A stretch of DNA of 64,000 nucleotides from UBA668 sp040081465 (GTDB lineage Bacteria > Actinomycetota > Acidimicrobiia > Acidimicrobiales > Ilumatobacteraceae): the NCBI GenBank assembly GCA_040081465.1, contig JBEBGL010000004.1, positions 177,223 to 241,222 of the forward strand. The letters run 5' to 3'. Made by a program: the position numbers and the translations under genes. Positions 1-9,301 of this stretch are shown here, piece by piece. The notes beneath the pieces were generated by a model. The model was given only the letters and a program-made list of their open reading frames with translations. It searched no databases and was not told the origin of the DNA. Numbering within the stretch: the first letter of the stretch is position 1; each line of letters starts with the position of its first letter.

Positions 1-1
1 G

Positions 2-655
2 GATGACGGCAAGGCCAATGCGCTGTCGACCGAAATCATGGCGTCCATTCACGCGGCGCTCGACGATGCCGAACGCGACGATTCGATTAGAGCGGTCGTG
101 CTCCATGGTCGTCCTGGTCGGTTCTCTGGCGGTTTCGACCTAGCGGTGATGCGCGGCACTGACTTTCCAGCCATCGTCAACCTTGTGAGCGACGGCGGCG
201 AACTGGTCAGTCGCTTCTACGGCTGTTCGGTTCCTGTGATCGCGGCCTGCACCGGTCACGCAGTAGCGGCTGGCGCGCTGATGTTGCTCGGTTGTGACCT
301 GCGGGTCGGAGCCGACATCGAGTGCAAGATCGGCCTCAACGAGGTCGCGATCGGAATGGTGCTTCCCGGGTGGGCGCTCACGCTCGCCGATGTTCGTCTC
401 AGCCGACGGCATCTGCAGTTGGCTGTCGTCAACGCCCAGCTCAGCAACGGTCGCGAAGCAGTCGACGCTGGATTCCTCGATCAAGTGGTTCCGGAGGCTG
501 CTGTGTTGTCGACCGCGATCGCGTCCGCCATAGCGATGGCAGCGTCGCTGCAACCGGGTGCTTACGCAGCAACGATCAAGGCATTTCGTAAGCCGACCCT
601 CGACCGCATGGCCGAGCAGATCACAGCTGATCGGCAAGCCGTCGCAGCTAAGTAA
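2..655 (+). CDS. Crotonase-superfamily (enoyl-CoA hydratase/isomerase-like) protein, 5' truncated
   Basis: The reading frame is open from base 2, so the true start lies left of the window; the first visible residues (DDGKANALS) are typical of a crotonase N-terminus. The oxyanion-hole segments FSGGFDL and GHAVAAGAL fit the fold that binds acyl-CoA thioesters. In enoyl-CoA hydratase one catalytic Glu sits in the GGGCE-type turn and a second in the following QPE-type strand. Here the first is replaced (AAGALMLLGCD, Leu at that place) while the second (NEVAIG) remains, so ordinary hydration of enoyl-CoA is doubtful; an isomerase, hydrolase or other crotonase reaction is as likely. The stop overlaps the ligase start by one base (TAATG), so the two are probably co-transcribed. 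Confidence 0.85.
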   Translation, partial: DDGKANALSTEIMASIHAALDDAERDDSIRAVVLHGRPGRFSGGFDLAVMRGTDFPAIVNLVSDGGELVSRFYGCSVPVIAACTGHAVAAGALMLLGCDLRVGADIECKIGLNEVAIGMVLPGWALTLADVRLSRRHLQLAVVNAQLSNGREAVDAGFLDQVVPEAAVLSTAIASAIAMAASLQPGAYAATIKAFRKPTLDRMAEQITADRQAVAAK

Positions 656-2202
656 TGCAGTACTCGGCCGTAGTTGCGGTTTCACGGCGAGTTGCGGCGA
701 CGTCCAAGCGCTCCGAGAAGACGGCGCTGCTGGCCGACCTGTTGCGTGCGGCAACCACAGCGGAAGTCACGATGCTTGTTGGCCTGCTCGTCGGCGAGCC
801 TCGCCAGGGCCGCATTGGTGTCGGCTGGGCGACGCTGCGCGACGTGAAGGCGATCGCGAGCGGGAACGCAGCATCTACCTCGTCAGTCACCCTCACGGAA
901 CTCGACGACTTATTCACCATGCTCGCTGGCACAGCAGGTGCTGGTTCGCAACGCGATCGCGAACAGTTGCTGGCAGCGATGATGACGCGCCTCACCGCCG
1001 ACGAGCAACAACACCTCGCGCAACTCTTTGGCGGCGAAGTTCGACAGGGCGCGCTCGCTGGAGTCGTGACCGACGCGATCGCAAAGGCGGCCAACGCACC
1101 AGCAACCGATGTACGACGAGCCGCCATGTTGCTCGGAGATCTCGGGGCAGCCGCGTCGCTCGCCCTTGGCGGCCAGTCGCTCGCCGTCGGGCTGTCGCCG
1201 CTGATCGCGGTTCAGCCGATGCTGGCCGGCACGGCACCGACCGTCACGGATGCGTTGGCGCTCACCGGTCCCGCGAGCGTGGAGTGGAAGCTCGATGGTG
1301 CTCGCATCCAGGTTCATCGACGCGGCAGCGAGTTGCGTGTGTTCACCAGAGGCCTCAACGAGATCGGAGCGCGAGTTCCGGAGATTGTAGATGCGGCACT
1401 CACGATTCCACACGAGCATTTCGTGCTCGACGGTGAAGCCCTTGGGCTTGATGCCGATGGTGGCCCGCTCAAGTTCCAAGACACAATGCGTGCACAGAGT
1501 CGCCTGCAACCGTTCTTCTTCGACGTGCTCTACCTCGATGGCGAGTCGCTCATCGACGAGCCGCTGAGCGCGCGCAAGCGGATGCTGGCCGACACGGTCC
1601 CAGTCGGTTTGCGATTGCCAAGCATCGACATCGCCGATCCGGATTCCGACTCGGGCATCGCGGAACAGTTCGCCAATCAGGCGCTGGCTGCAGGCCATGA
1701 AGGCGTGATGGTGAAGGCACTCGAGTCTCCGTATCAGGCGGGTCGCCGAGGTGCCACGTGGAGGAAAGTGAAGCCGGTGCACACGCTCGATCTGGTGGTG
1801 CTCGCGGCAGAGTGGGGCCACGGTCGGCGCACCGGCTGGCTCAGCAATCTGCACCTTGGTGCCCGCGCTGAGGACGGATCGTCGTTCGTGCCAGGGTCGT
1901 TCGTAATGGTCGGCAAGACGTTCAAGGGCCTGACTGACGAACTGCTGAGGTGGCAAACAGCCCGGTTCCAGGAACTGGCAATCGGGTCGCCCGAGTCCGG
2001 GTACATCCAACATGTCCGCCCCGAGCTTGTGGTCGAGATCGCCCTTGACGGCGTGCAGCGCAGCAGCCGATACCCAGGGGGAGTTGCGCTGCGGTTTGCT
2101 CGGGTGCGCCGGTATCGCGCCGACAAGTCGGCGGCGGAGGCTGACACCATCAGCCGCGTGCAAGCGATGCTGAACGGCACAGGTTCGCCAGCGGCGGGCT
2201 AG
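655..2202 (+). CDS. ligB: ATP-dependent DNA ligase (LigB-type)
   Basis: This 515-residue protein matches in length and layout the actinobacterial/archaeal-type ATP-dependent ligases such as mycobacterial LigB (about 507 residues). The adenylation motif KLDGAR places the nucleophilic Lys at about residue 212; an N-terminal helical DNA-binding region precedes it. The C-terminal part carries the conserved arginine/lysine-rich end of the nucleotidyltransferase and OB-fold (RYPGGVALRFARVRRYRADK). It would seal nicks in repair, alongside the essential NAD-dependent LigA, which is not in this window. The ATG shares a base with the upstream stop, supporting this start and translational coupling. Confidence 0.95.
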   Translation: MQYSAVVAVSRRVAATSKRSEKTALLADLLRAATTAEVTMLVGLLVGEPRQGRIGVGWATLRDVKAIASGNAASTSSVTLTELDDLFTMLAGTAGAGSQRDREQLLAAMMTRLTADEQQHLAQLFGGEVRQGALAGVVTDAIAKAANAPATDVRRAAMLLGDLGAAASLALGGQSLAVGLSPLIAVQPMLAGTAPTVTDALALTGPASVEWKLDGARIQVHRRGSELRVFTRGLNEIGARVPEIVDAALTIPHEHFVLDGEALGLDADGGPLKFQDTMRAQSRLQPFFFDVLYLDGESLIDEPLSARKRMLADTVPVGLRLPSIDIADPDSDSGIAEQFANQALAAGHEGVMVKALESPYQAGRRGATWRKVKPVHTLDLVVLAAEWGHGRRTGWLSNLHLGARAEDGSSFVPGSFVMVGKTFKGLTDELLRWQTARFQELAIGSPESGYIQHVRPELVVEIALDGVQRSSRYPGGVALRFARVRRYRADKSAAEADTISRVQAMLNGTGSPAAG

Positions 2203-2209
2203 GCGCGGG

Positions 2210-2215
2210 TAGGGT
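2210..2215 (+). promoter_or_regulatory. Putative -10 box for tdk
   Basis: TAGGGT lies nine bases before the tdk ATG, directly after the ligB stop. Transcription would start about two bases before the ATG, giving an almost leaderless mRNA. No clear -35 box. Confidence 0.4.
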
Positions 2216-2224
2216 CGCACCGTC

Positions 2225-2827
2225 ATGGCAACGCTTAGGTTCAGCTTCGGCACGATGGGATCGGGTAAGAGCACGATGGCTCTCCAGATCCACCACAACC
2301 TCGCAAGTCGCGAGCTGTACGGGCTACTGCTAACGACGCTCGATCGCGAGGGTGCACAAGTCACCAGCCGACTCGGCGTCGCGGCGCAGGCCATCGAGGT
2401 CGTGCCCGAGCTCGATGTGTACAAGCTGGCCGTCGATAGTTGGCCGCTGCATTACATGGTGTGCGACGAAGTGCAGTTCTACACCGCCGAGCAGTGCGAC
2501 CAATTGGCCCGCGTGGTCGACGAGATGGGCGTCGATGTTTTCGCGTTCGGACTCATAACTGACTTTCGCGGCGAACTGTTCGAGGGCACGAAGCGCATGC
2601 TCGAGATTGCTGACGAGCGCGTGCCCATGCAGGTGGAAGCCCGCTGCTGGTGTGGCGCACGAGCCACGCACAACGCGCGTGTAGTTAATGGTGTCGTGGT
2701 GTACACCGGTGAAACTGTCGTCGTCGGTAACACCGGAGCGAGCGCCGATCAACCGCTGTTCGGCGATATGGTCCGCTACGAGCTGCTCTGCCGTGCGCAC
2801 TACCGCGCCGGCGAACTCGGTGGCTAG
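2225..2827 (+). CDS. tdk: Thymidine kinase (type II)
   Basis: Salvage enzyme that phosphorylates thymidine to dTMP with ATP. At 200 residues it has the usual type II length. The P-loop GTMGSGKST is at residues 9-17, the Walker B-like segment VCDEVQF near residue 80, and the lasso/substrate region around FRGELFEGT. A C-terminal zinc site is suggested by CWC near residue 140 and CRAH near 190, where many homologues use four cysteines; here the last ligand appears to be His. It stands 22 bases after ligB with its own possible promoter. Confidence 0.95.
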   Translation: MATLRFSFGTMGSGKSTMALQIHHNLASRELYGLLLTTLDREGAQVTSRLGVAAQAIEVVPELDVYKLAVDSWPLHYMVCDEVQFYTAEQCDQLARVVDEMGVDVFAFGLITDFRGELFEGTKRMLEIADERVPMQVEARCWCGARATHNARVVNGVVVYTGETVVVGNTGASADQPLFGDMVRYELLCRAHYRAGELGG

Positions 2828-2857
2828 GCCCGTTGCACAGAAACAGGTGAGCGCAAG

Positions 2858-3223
2858 ATGGCACTGAACGCGACCGGACCACCGGCGTCGACCAAGCAGG
2901 TCGCCTACTTGGCCTCGCTGCTCGAGAAGGCTGGCTATGCCAGCTTCCGCGAGGCTCGGCACCCGATGGGGCTCAATCAGCGCCAGGCGGGCGGCAAGTT
3001 CACGGTGCAAGAAGCGTCGGCATTGATCGATCAACTGCTCAACACCGACGTGTCACCCCACGCTGACGTACCGGCCGCTGGTGGCGCGATGGCCGACATC
3101 GGGATCGACGCCGCCAACGAGAAGGTTCGGGCGACGCAGGCAACGATGCTGCGTGGTGTTCCGGCCGAGCTGCTTTCCGACGAGCTGCTGCGTCGCGGCT
3201 GGTCTGTTCGCGCTCCCTCGTAA
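2858..3223 (+). CDS. Small conserved hypothetical protein (DUF3072-like N-terminus)
   Basis: A 121-residue soluble protein without signal or membrane segment. Its first half (TKQVAYLASLLEKAGY, then FTVQEASALIDQLL) resembles short actinobacterial domains with a K-Q-x-x-Y-L-x-x-L pattern followed by an E-A-S-x-L-I-x-x-L helix, as I recall for DUF3072; this match is from memory and weak. The second half has no recognisable motif. It follows tdk by 30 bases on the same strand. I cannot assign a function. Confidence 0.6.
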   Translation: MALNATGPPASTKQVAYLASLLEKAGYASFREARHPMGLNQRQAGGKFTVQEASALIDQLLNTDVSPHADVPAAGGAMADIGIDAANEKVRATQATMLRGVPAELLSDELLRRGWSVRAPS

Positions 3224-3297
3224 AGCGGATCGTCAGAGTTAGCGCTGTCGTAACACGCTGTTCACAAAACTGATGTGCACTTCGGCGGAGCGACGCA

Positions 3298-3303
3298 TAC
3301 TCT
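3298..3303 (+). promoter_or_regulatory. Putative -10 box of a leaderless gltBD promoter
   Basis: TACTCT ends six bases before the gltB ATG at 3310, with no Shine-Dalgarno sequence between. The geometry puts the transcription start at or next to the ATG. Confidence 0.55.
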
Positions 3304-3309
3304 CCCCGA

Positions 3310-6300
3310 ATGTCCCTGTACGACCCGCGGTTCGAGCACGACTCGTGCGGTGTCTCGTTCGTGGCGAACGTGAAGGGGGTCGCCAGCCGCGCCATCGTCG
3401 AGATGAGCCTGACTGCGCTATGCAACATGGCCCATCGTGGCGCCACTGGTGCCGAAGCAGACACCGGCGATGGTGCAGGAATCGTGGTTCAGATACCCGA
3501 TGCGTTCCTGCGCGCGGTTGTACCGTTCGCGCTGCCGCCGGTTGGCTCGTACGCGGTTGGACTTGCGTTCCTACCAACCGATGCCGAAGCGCGTGAGAAG
3601 ACTCAGTCGTCAATCGAGGCTGTTGTCGCCGAAGAAGGCATGACGGTTCTCGGTTGGCGCGACGTGCCAACCAACCCAGATTGCCTTGGCAGTAGCGCCC
3701 GCGCGGCAATGCCGTGTGTGCGGCAACTTTTCGTCGGCGACCTTGCGACGCGCACGTCAGGAATCGATCTCGACCGCAAACTGTTCATCGCCCGCAAACG
3801 CATCGAGCACGAACTGCCGAGCGAACAGCAGACGTACTTTCCGTCGCTCAGCTGCCGCACGCTTGTCTACAAGGGAATGCTGACCACTCCGCAGCTGGAG
3901 GAATTCTTCACCGACCTGAACGATCCGCGGTTCGAATCCGCGATAGCGCTCGTGCACAGTCGCTTCAGCACCAACACCTTCCCTTCGTGGCCGCTGGCGC
4001 ACCCCTACCGCTATCTGTCACACAACGGCGAGATCAATACCGTGCAAGGCAACCGGAACTGGATGCGCACGCGCGAGAGCCTGCTGGCGGCTGAAGCGCT
4101 GCCGGGACTCGCAACCGCGTTGCCAATCTGCACTCCTGGCGGCAGTGACTCGGCGAGCTTCGACGAGGTGCTCGAGCTGTTGCACCTCGCCGGGCGCAGC
4201 CTGCCGCATGCGCTCTTGATGATGATTCCCGAGGCGTGGGAGAACCACGCGACGATGGATCCGCAGAAGCGGGCGTTCTATCGCTTCCATTCCTCACTTA
4301 TGGAACCGTGGGACGGTCCGGCCAGCATCGCGTTCACCGACGGCACGCTGATCGGCGCCATGCTCGACCGCAACGGTTTGCGGCCAGGCCGCTATCTGGT
4401 CACTGACGACGACACCGTGATTCTCGCGAGCGAGGTCGGTGTCATCGAGATCGATCCGGCGAGGATTGTGCGCAAGGGTCGCCTGCAGCCCGGGCGCATG
4501 TTCCTTGTCGACACGGCGCGTGGCCGCATAGTTGATGACGAAGAGATCAAGAGCGAGCTGGCAAATGCACAGCCCTACCAGAGCTGGCTCGACGAAGGGC
4601 TTGTCGAGCTTGATGAACTCGCCGAGCGGGACCATGTCGTCTTCAGTCATGACAGCGTTCTGCGCCGCCAACAGGTGTTTGGCTACACCCACGAAGAGCT
4701 GAAACTGATTCTCGCGCCGATGGCGCGCACTGGTGCGGAGCCGATCGGTTCGATGGGTAGCGATAGCCCGATCGCTGTTCTTAGCGAGCGGCCGCGATTG
4801 CTGTTCGACTATTTCCAGCAACTCTTCGCGCAGGTGACCAATCCGCCACTGGATGCGATCCGCGAGGAACTTGTTACGTCGTTGGGTTCGACCGTCGGCC
4901 CCGAGTCGAACCTGCTCTTGGCCGGTCCGGAGAGCTGCCGACAACTTGTTATCTCGTTTCCCGTGATCGACAACGACGAGCTCGCCAAGATCATTCACAT
5001 CAACGATGACGGCATGTACCCGGAACTAGTCGCCGTTCAGATCAGCGGGCTCTACCGAGTTGCGGGCGGCGGGTTGGCGCTGCAACGTGCGCTCGACGTC
5101 GTGCGTAGTCGGACTAGCAAAGCGATCGACGAGGGAGCGCGCATCATCGTGCTGTCCGATCGCAACAGCGACGAGGTGTACGCGCCGATACCGAGCCTGT
5201 TGTTGACCGCCGCAGTTCATCATCATCTGATTCGCACCAAGCAGCGCACAAAGGTGGGCTTGATTGTCGAGTGTGGCGACGCCCGTGAGGTTCATCACAT
5301 GGCTTTGCTGATCGGCTATGGCGCCGGCGCAATCAACCCGTACCTTGCGTTCGAGAGCATCGAAGACATGATTGCGAGCGACCTGCACGGGCTAGGACAA
5401 GTCGACGCGCACGCCGCGGTCAAGCACTTCATCAAGGCTGCCGGCAAAGGCGTGCTGAAGGTGATGAGCAAGATGGGTGTCAGCACAGTCGCCAGCTACA
5501 CCGGCGCCCAGATCTTCGAAGCCATCGGTCTCGGGCACGACCTCGTCGATGAGTACTTCACTGGCACGGTCAGTCGGCTCGGTGGTATCGGACTGGACGA
5601 CGTGGCAGCCGAGGTCGCCGCCCGCCACGCACATGCGCATCCAAGTCGGCCGGAAGAACGCGCCCATCGCAAGCTCGACCTTGGTGGCGAGTATCAGTGG
5701 CGACGCGAGGGCGACGTTCATCTGTTCAACCCGGAGACCGTTTTCAGGTTGCAGCACTCAACTCGCGAGAAGCGCTACGACATCTTTCAGCAGTACACCG
5801 CTTTGGTAAATGGGCTGGCGCACAAGGGAGCGACGTTGCGCGGGCTCTTCGAGTTCCGTACTGGTGTGCGTGAACCGGTTCCGATCGACGAGGTCGAGTC
5901 GGTCGCCGACATCGTGCGCCGCTTCAGCACGGGCGCGATGAGCTACGGCAGCATCAGCGCGGAAGCGCACGAGACGCTGGCAATCGCGATGAACTCGATC
6001 GGCGCGAAGAGCAACACCGGTGAGGGCGGCGAGGACTCGGATCGGTTGCACGACCCCAGTCGCCGAAGCGCGATCAAGCAGGTGGCGAGCGGTCGGTTCG
6101 GCGTCACCAGCGAGTACCTAGTCAACGCCGACGACCTGCAGATCAAAATGGCTCAGGGCGCCAAGCCGGGCGAGGGTGGTCAGCTGCCTGGGCACAAGGT
6201 GTATCCGTGGATCGCGAACACCCGCAACAGCACTCCCGGAGTCGGGCTGATCAGTCCGCCTCCGCATCACGACATCTATTCGATCGAAGACCTGAAGCAG

Positions 6301-7836
6301 TTGATCCATGACTTGAAGAACGCGAACCCCGCCGCGCGCGTGCACGTGAAGCTCGTGAGCGAAGTGGGCGTTGGAACTGTCGCAGCGGGAGTGTGCAAGG
6401 CGAAGGCCGATGTTGTGCTGATCAGTGGTCACGACGGTGGCACCGGCGCGGCGCCGCTGACTTCACTGAAACACGCTGGCGCGCCGTGGGAGCTTGGTTT
6501 GGCGGAAGTGCAGCACACGCTGCTGCTCAATGGCTTGCGTGATCGCATCGTCGTGCAAGCCGATGGACAACTGAAGACCGGTCGTGATGTCGTGATTGCT
6601 GCGCTGCTCGGAGCGGAAGAGTTCGGCTTCGCGACTGCGCCATTGGTTGTCAGTGGATGCGTGATGATGCGCGTTTGCCACCTCGACACTTGCCCGGTCG
6701 GCGTCGCGACACAGAATCCCGAGCTACGCAAGCACTTCACCGGCAAGCCCGAGTTCGTCGTCAACTTCATGGAGTTCATCGCGCAAGAGGTGCGCGAACA
6801 CATGGCTGCTCTCGGCTTTCGCACTATGAGCGAAATGATCGGCCGCGTCGACGCACTCGACACTCGTTCGGCGGTCGACCATTGGAAGCTCAGCGGACTC
6901 GACATCAGCCCTATCCTGGCAACGCCCGCGAATCCCTACGGACAGACGCTTCATCAGTCGGTGGCCCAGGATCACGCACTCGCCGAGGCGCTTGACCAAC
7001 AGCTACTAGCCGCCTGTGCGCCGGCGATAGATCGCGGCGACAAGGTGTCGCTCGAGCTACCGATTCGCAACGTCAATCGCGCTGTTGGCACCATGCTCGG
7101 TTCTGCGATCACCCGGGCACATGGTGGGCAAGGCTTGCCCGACGACACGATCGCGCTGCGATTCACTGGCGCCGCCGGTCAGAGCTTCGGTGCCTTTCTT
7201 CCACGCGGCGTGACCATGATTCTGGAAGGCGACGCCAACGACTATGTCGGCAAGGGGCTGTCTGGCGGTCGGTTGGTGATACGCCCCGATCGAGGCGCGA
7301 CCTTCGACGCGGACCGCAACGTGATCGCTGGCAACGTCGTCGGTTACGGAGCGACTAGTGGCGAATTGTTCGTGCGCGGGATCGTCGGCGAGCGCTTCTG
7401 CGTGCGCAACTCAGGCGCAACTGCCGTCGTTGAGGGAATTGGCGATCACGGCTGCGAGTACATGACTGGCGGACGCGTTGTCGTCCTTGGCGCGACAGGT
7501 CGCAACTTTGGCGCGGGCATGAGCGGGGGAGTCGCGTATGTGTACGACCCGAGCCAGTCCTTCGCAGCCGACCTGAACACCGAGATGGTGCAGCTGCAGT
7601 TGCTGACTGACGCAGACTCTCGGTTTCTCGTCGAACTGCTGAAGCGCCATGCGGAGCTGACGGCGTCTCCGGTTGCGCAGCGGATTGTCGCTGGCTGGCA
7701 CTCGGAATCAGCACACTTTCGCAAGGTGATGCCGACGGACTACCAACGCGTCCTCATGGTGATGGCGCAAGCAGAATTGGAGGGTCTCGACGAACCCGCG
7801 ACCCTCGATCGGGTTATGGAGTCGAGTCGAGCATGA
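3310..7836 (+). CDS. gltB: Glutamate synthase large (alpha) subunit
   Basis: Converts glutamine plus 2-oxoglutarate into two glutamates, the anabolic half of the GS-GOGAT route. At 1508 residues it has the full family length. A 12-residue propeptide precedes the Ntn nucleophile Cys13 (HDSCGVSF), then the class II glutaminase domain, the central domain, the FMN-binding synthase barrel and the C-terminal GXGXG beta-helix. The 3Fe-4S cysteines are visible at C1117, C1123 and C1128 (CVMMRVCHLDTC). The stop overlaps the gltD start (ATGA), so both subunits are made together. Start supported by an adjacent -10 box and the short canonical propeptide. Confidence 0.98.
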   Translation: MSLYDPRFEHDSCGVSFVANVKGVASRAIVEMSLTALCNMAHRGATGAEADTGDGAGIVVQIPDAFLRAVVPFALPPVGSYAVGLAFLPTDAEAREKTQSSIEAVVAEEGMTVLGWRDVPTNPDCLGSSARAAMPCVRQLFVGDLATRTSGIDLDRKLFIARKRIEHELPSEQQTYFPSLSCRTLVYKGMLTTPQLEEFFTDLNDPRFESAIALVHSRFSTNTFPSWPLAHPYRYLSHNGEINTVQGNRNWMRTRESLLAAEALPGLATALPICTPGGSDSASFDEVLELLHLAGRSLPHALLMMIPEAWENHATMDPQKRAFYRFHSSLMEPWDGPASIAFTDGTLIGAMLDRNGLRPGRYLVTDDDTVILASEVGVIEIDPARIVRKGRLQPGRMFLVDTARGRIVDDEEIKSELANAQPYQSWLDEGLVELDELAERDHVVFSHDSVLRRQQVFGYTHEELKLILAPMARTGAEPIGSMGSDSPIAVLSERPRLLFDYFQQLFAQVTNPPLDAIREELVTSLGSTVGPESNLLLAGPESCRQLVISFPVIDNDELAKIIHINDDGMYPELVAVQISGLYRVAGGGLALQRALDVVRSRTSKAIDEGARIIVLSDRNSDEVYAPIPSLLLTAAVHHHLIRTKQRTKVGLIVECGDAREVHHMALLIGYGAGAINPYLAFESIEDMIASDLHGLGQVDAHAAVKHFIKAAGKGVLKVMSKMGVSTVASYTGAQIFEAIGLGHDLVDEYFTGTVSRLGGIGLDDVAAEVAARHAHAHPSRPEERAHRKLDLGGEYQWRREGDVHLFNPETVFRLQHSTREKRYDIFQQYTALVNGLAHKGATLRGLFEFRTGVREPVPIDEVESVADIVRRFSTGAMSYGSISAEAHETLAIAMNSIGAKSNTGEGGEDSDRLHDPSRRSAIKQVASGRFGVTSEYLVNADDLQIKMAQGAKPGEGGQLPGHKVYPWIANTRNSTPGVGLISPPPHHDIYSIEDLKQLIHDLKNANPAARVHVKLVSEVGVGTVAAGVCKAKADVVLISGHDGGTGAAPLTSLKHAGAPWELGLAEVQHTLLLNGLRDRIVVQADGQLKTGRDVVIAALLGAEEFGFATAPLVVSGCVMMRVCHLDTCPVGVATQNPELRKHFTGKPEFVVNFMEFIAQEVREHMAALGFRTMSEMIGRVDALDTRSAVDHWKLSGLDISPILATPANPYGQTLHQSVAQDHALAEALDQQLLAACAPAIDRGDKVSLELPIRNVNRAVGTMLGSAITRAHGGQGLPDDTIALRFTGAAGQSFGAFLPRGVTMILEGDANDYVGKGLSGGRLVIRPDRGATFDADRNVIAGNVVGYGATSGELFVRGIVGERFCVRNSGATAVVEGIGDHGCEYMTGGRVVVLGATGRNFGAGMSGGVAYVYDPSQSFAADLNTEMVQLQLLTDADSRFLVELLKRHAELTASPVAQRIVAGWHSESAHFRKVMPTDYQRVLMVMAQAELEGLDEPATLDRVMESSRA

Positions 7837-9242
7837 GTGCGCGGCCGGTGATGGTGCGCCTGAAGGATTGGCGCGAGGTGTACGAACCGGAGGAGAGCTC
7901 GCACGTCGCGAGCGAAGCCGCACGTTGTATGGATTGCGGCATCCCGTTCTGCAACAACGGTTGCCCACTCGGGAACTTGATCCCCGACTGGAACGACCTA
8001 GTGCACCGCGAACATTGGCGCGATGCAATCGATCGACTGCACGCCACCAACAACTTTCCCGAGTTCACTGGCCGTCTCTGCCCCGCACCGTGCGAATCGG
8101 CATGCGTCGTCGGGATCAGCGATCTTCCTGTCGCAATCAAACACGTCGAGGTCTCAATCATCGATCGCGCGTGGGATGAAGGGTGGATAACTCCGCAACG
8201 ACCTGCCGTGACGACTGGCAAACGCGTCGTGGTAGTCGGCAGCGGGCCGGCCGGGTTAGCGGCCGCGCAACAACTCACGCGAGCTGGTCACGATGTCGTC
8301 GTTCTTGAGCGAGCCGATCGCATCGGTGGGCTGCTGCGCTACGGCATTCCCGAGTTCAAGATCGAGAAGCACCATGTCGATCGCCGGATTGCTCAGATGA
8401 TCGCCGAGGGCACCGAGTTCCGAACTAACGCGTCCGTGGGAACGCTGATCGACATCGACGTGCTGCTGGCGACGTACGACGCAGTTGTGCTGGCGTGCGG
8501 AGCGACTGCCTGGCGCGACTTGCCAGTGCCAGGTCGCGAACTGGCGGGCATTCATCAGGCGATGGAATACCTACCGCTCGCGAATCGCGTGCAGCAGGGC
8601 GACGTATCGAAGTCGTTGGTCGATGTCGCGGGCCAGCATGTCGTGATCATCGGTGGTGGTGATACCGGCGCCGACTGCCTCGGAACCGCACATCGCCAAG
8701 GCGCAGCTTCGGTGACGCAGCTAGAGATCATGGCGCAGCCGCCAGCGACGCGTGCTCGAGGCAATCCGTGGCCGCAGTTTGCCATGGTCTTTCGCATCAC
8801 CTCCGCACACGAGGAAGGCGGCGAGCGCTTGTACAGCGTGAACACCGAACGCTTCATCGATGACGGCAGTGGACGAGTACGTGCCCTGCTGGTGCATGAG
8901 GTGTCCATGGTCGATGGCCGTTTCCAGAAGGTCGAAGGGACAGATCGCGAACTGCCCGCGGATGTCGTCCTGCTCGCCCTCGGTTTCGTCGGTCCTGAGA
9001 AGGGTGAGTGGCTCGATCGGCTTGGTGTCGACTACGACGAACGCGGCAATGTTGCGCGCGACGATCACTACATGTCGTCGATACCCGGCGTGTTCGTCGC
9101 CGGCGATATGGGTCGCGGGCAAAGCCTGATCGTGTGGGCGATTGCCGAGGGTAGGTCGTGCGCAGCCGGCGTCGATCGTTGGTTGATGGGGGATACGAGA
9201 CTGCCGGTGCCCATTGCCCCGAGCGCGCGACCGCTCGTCTGA
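7833..9242 (+). CDS. gltD: Glutamate synthase small (beta) subunit
   Basis: NADPH-oxidising, FAD-containing partner that passes electrons to the large subunit. The 469-residue protein shows the N-terminal 4Fe-4S ligands C32, C35, C40, C44 and later C83, C87, C91. The FAD dinucleotide-binding glycines are VVVGSGPAGLAA, and the NADPH site is VVIIGGGDTGADC. The C-terminal ATGxD-like segment (VFVAGDMGRGQS) closes the FAD site. Coupled to gltB by a 4-base ATGA overlap. Homologous FeS-flavoproteins exist elsewhere (dihydropyrimidine dehydrogenase N-terminus), but the gltB context settles the assignment. Confidence 0.97.
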   Translation: MSARPVMVRLKDWREVYEPEESSHVASEAARCMDCGIPFCNNGCPLGNLIPDWNDLVHREHWRDAIDRLHATNNFPEFTGRLCPAPCESACVVGISDLPVAIKHVEVSIIDRAWDEGWITPQRPAVTTGKRVVVVGSGPAGLAAAQQLTRAGHDVVVLERADRIGGLLRYGIPEFKIEKHHVDRRIAQMIAEGTEFRTNASVGTLIDIDVLLATYDAVVLACGATAWRDLPVPGRELAGIHQAMEYLPLANRVQQGDVSKSLVDVAGQHVVIIGGGDTGADCLGTAHRQGAASVTQLEIMAQPPATRARGNPWPQFAMVFRITSAHEEGGERLYSVNTERFIDDGSGRVRALLVHEVSMVDGRFQKVEGTDRELPADVVLLALGFVGPEKGEWLDRLGVDYDERGNVARDDHYMSSIPGVFVAGDMGRGQSLIVWAIAEGRSCAAGVDRWLMGDTRLPVPIAPSARPLV

Positions 9243-9288
9243 ACGGCGGGTGTGACGCGGGCGCGGCCACTTGAGTGGGCCACTGTCG

Positions 9289-9294
9289 TAGAAT
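9289..9294 (+). promoter_or_regulatory. Putative -10 box, leaderless LysM gene
   Basis: TAGAAT (5 of 6 to consensus) ends seven bases before the ATG at 9302. It overlaps the alternative in-frame ATG at 9293, which argues against that start. Confidence 0.6.
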
Positions 9295-9301
9295 GGACAC
9301 C

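Noticed and set aside
910..2424. A 504-codon minus-strand frame opposite ligB and tdk
   Set aside because: It crosses two well-supported plus-strand genes and shows no domain.
9275..9301. Longer N-terminus for the LysM lipoprotein (GTG 9275 or ATG 9293)
   Set aside because: The extension disrupts the signal peptide and overlaps the -10 box TAGAAT.
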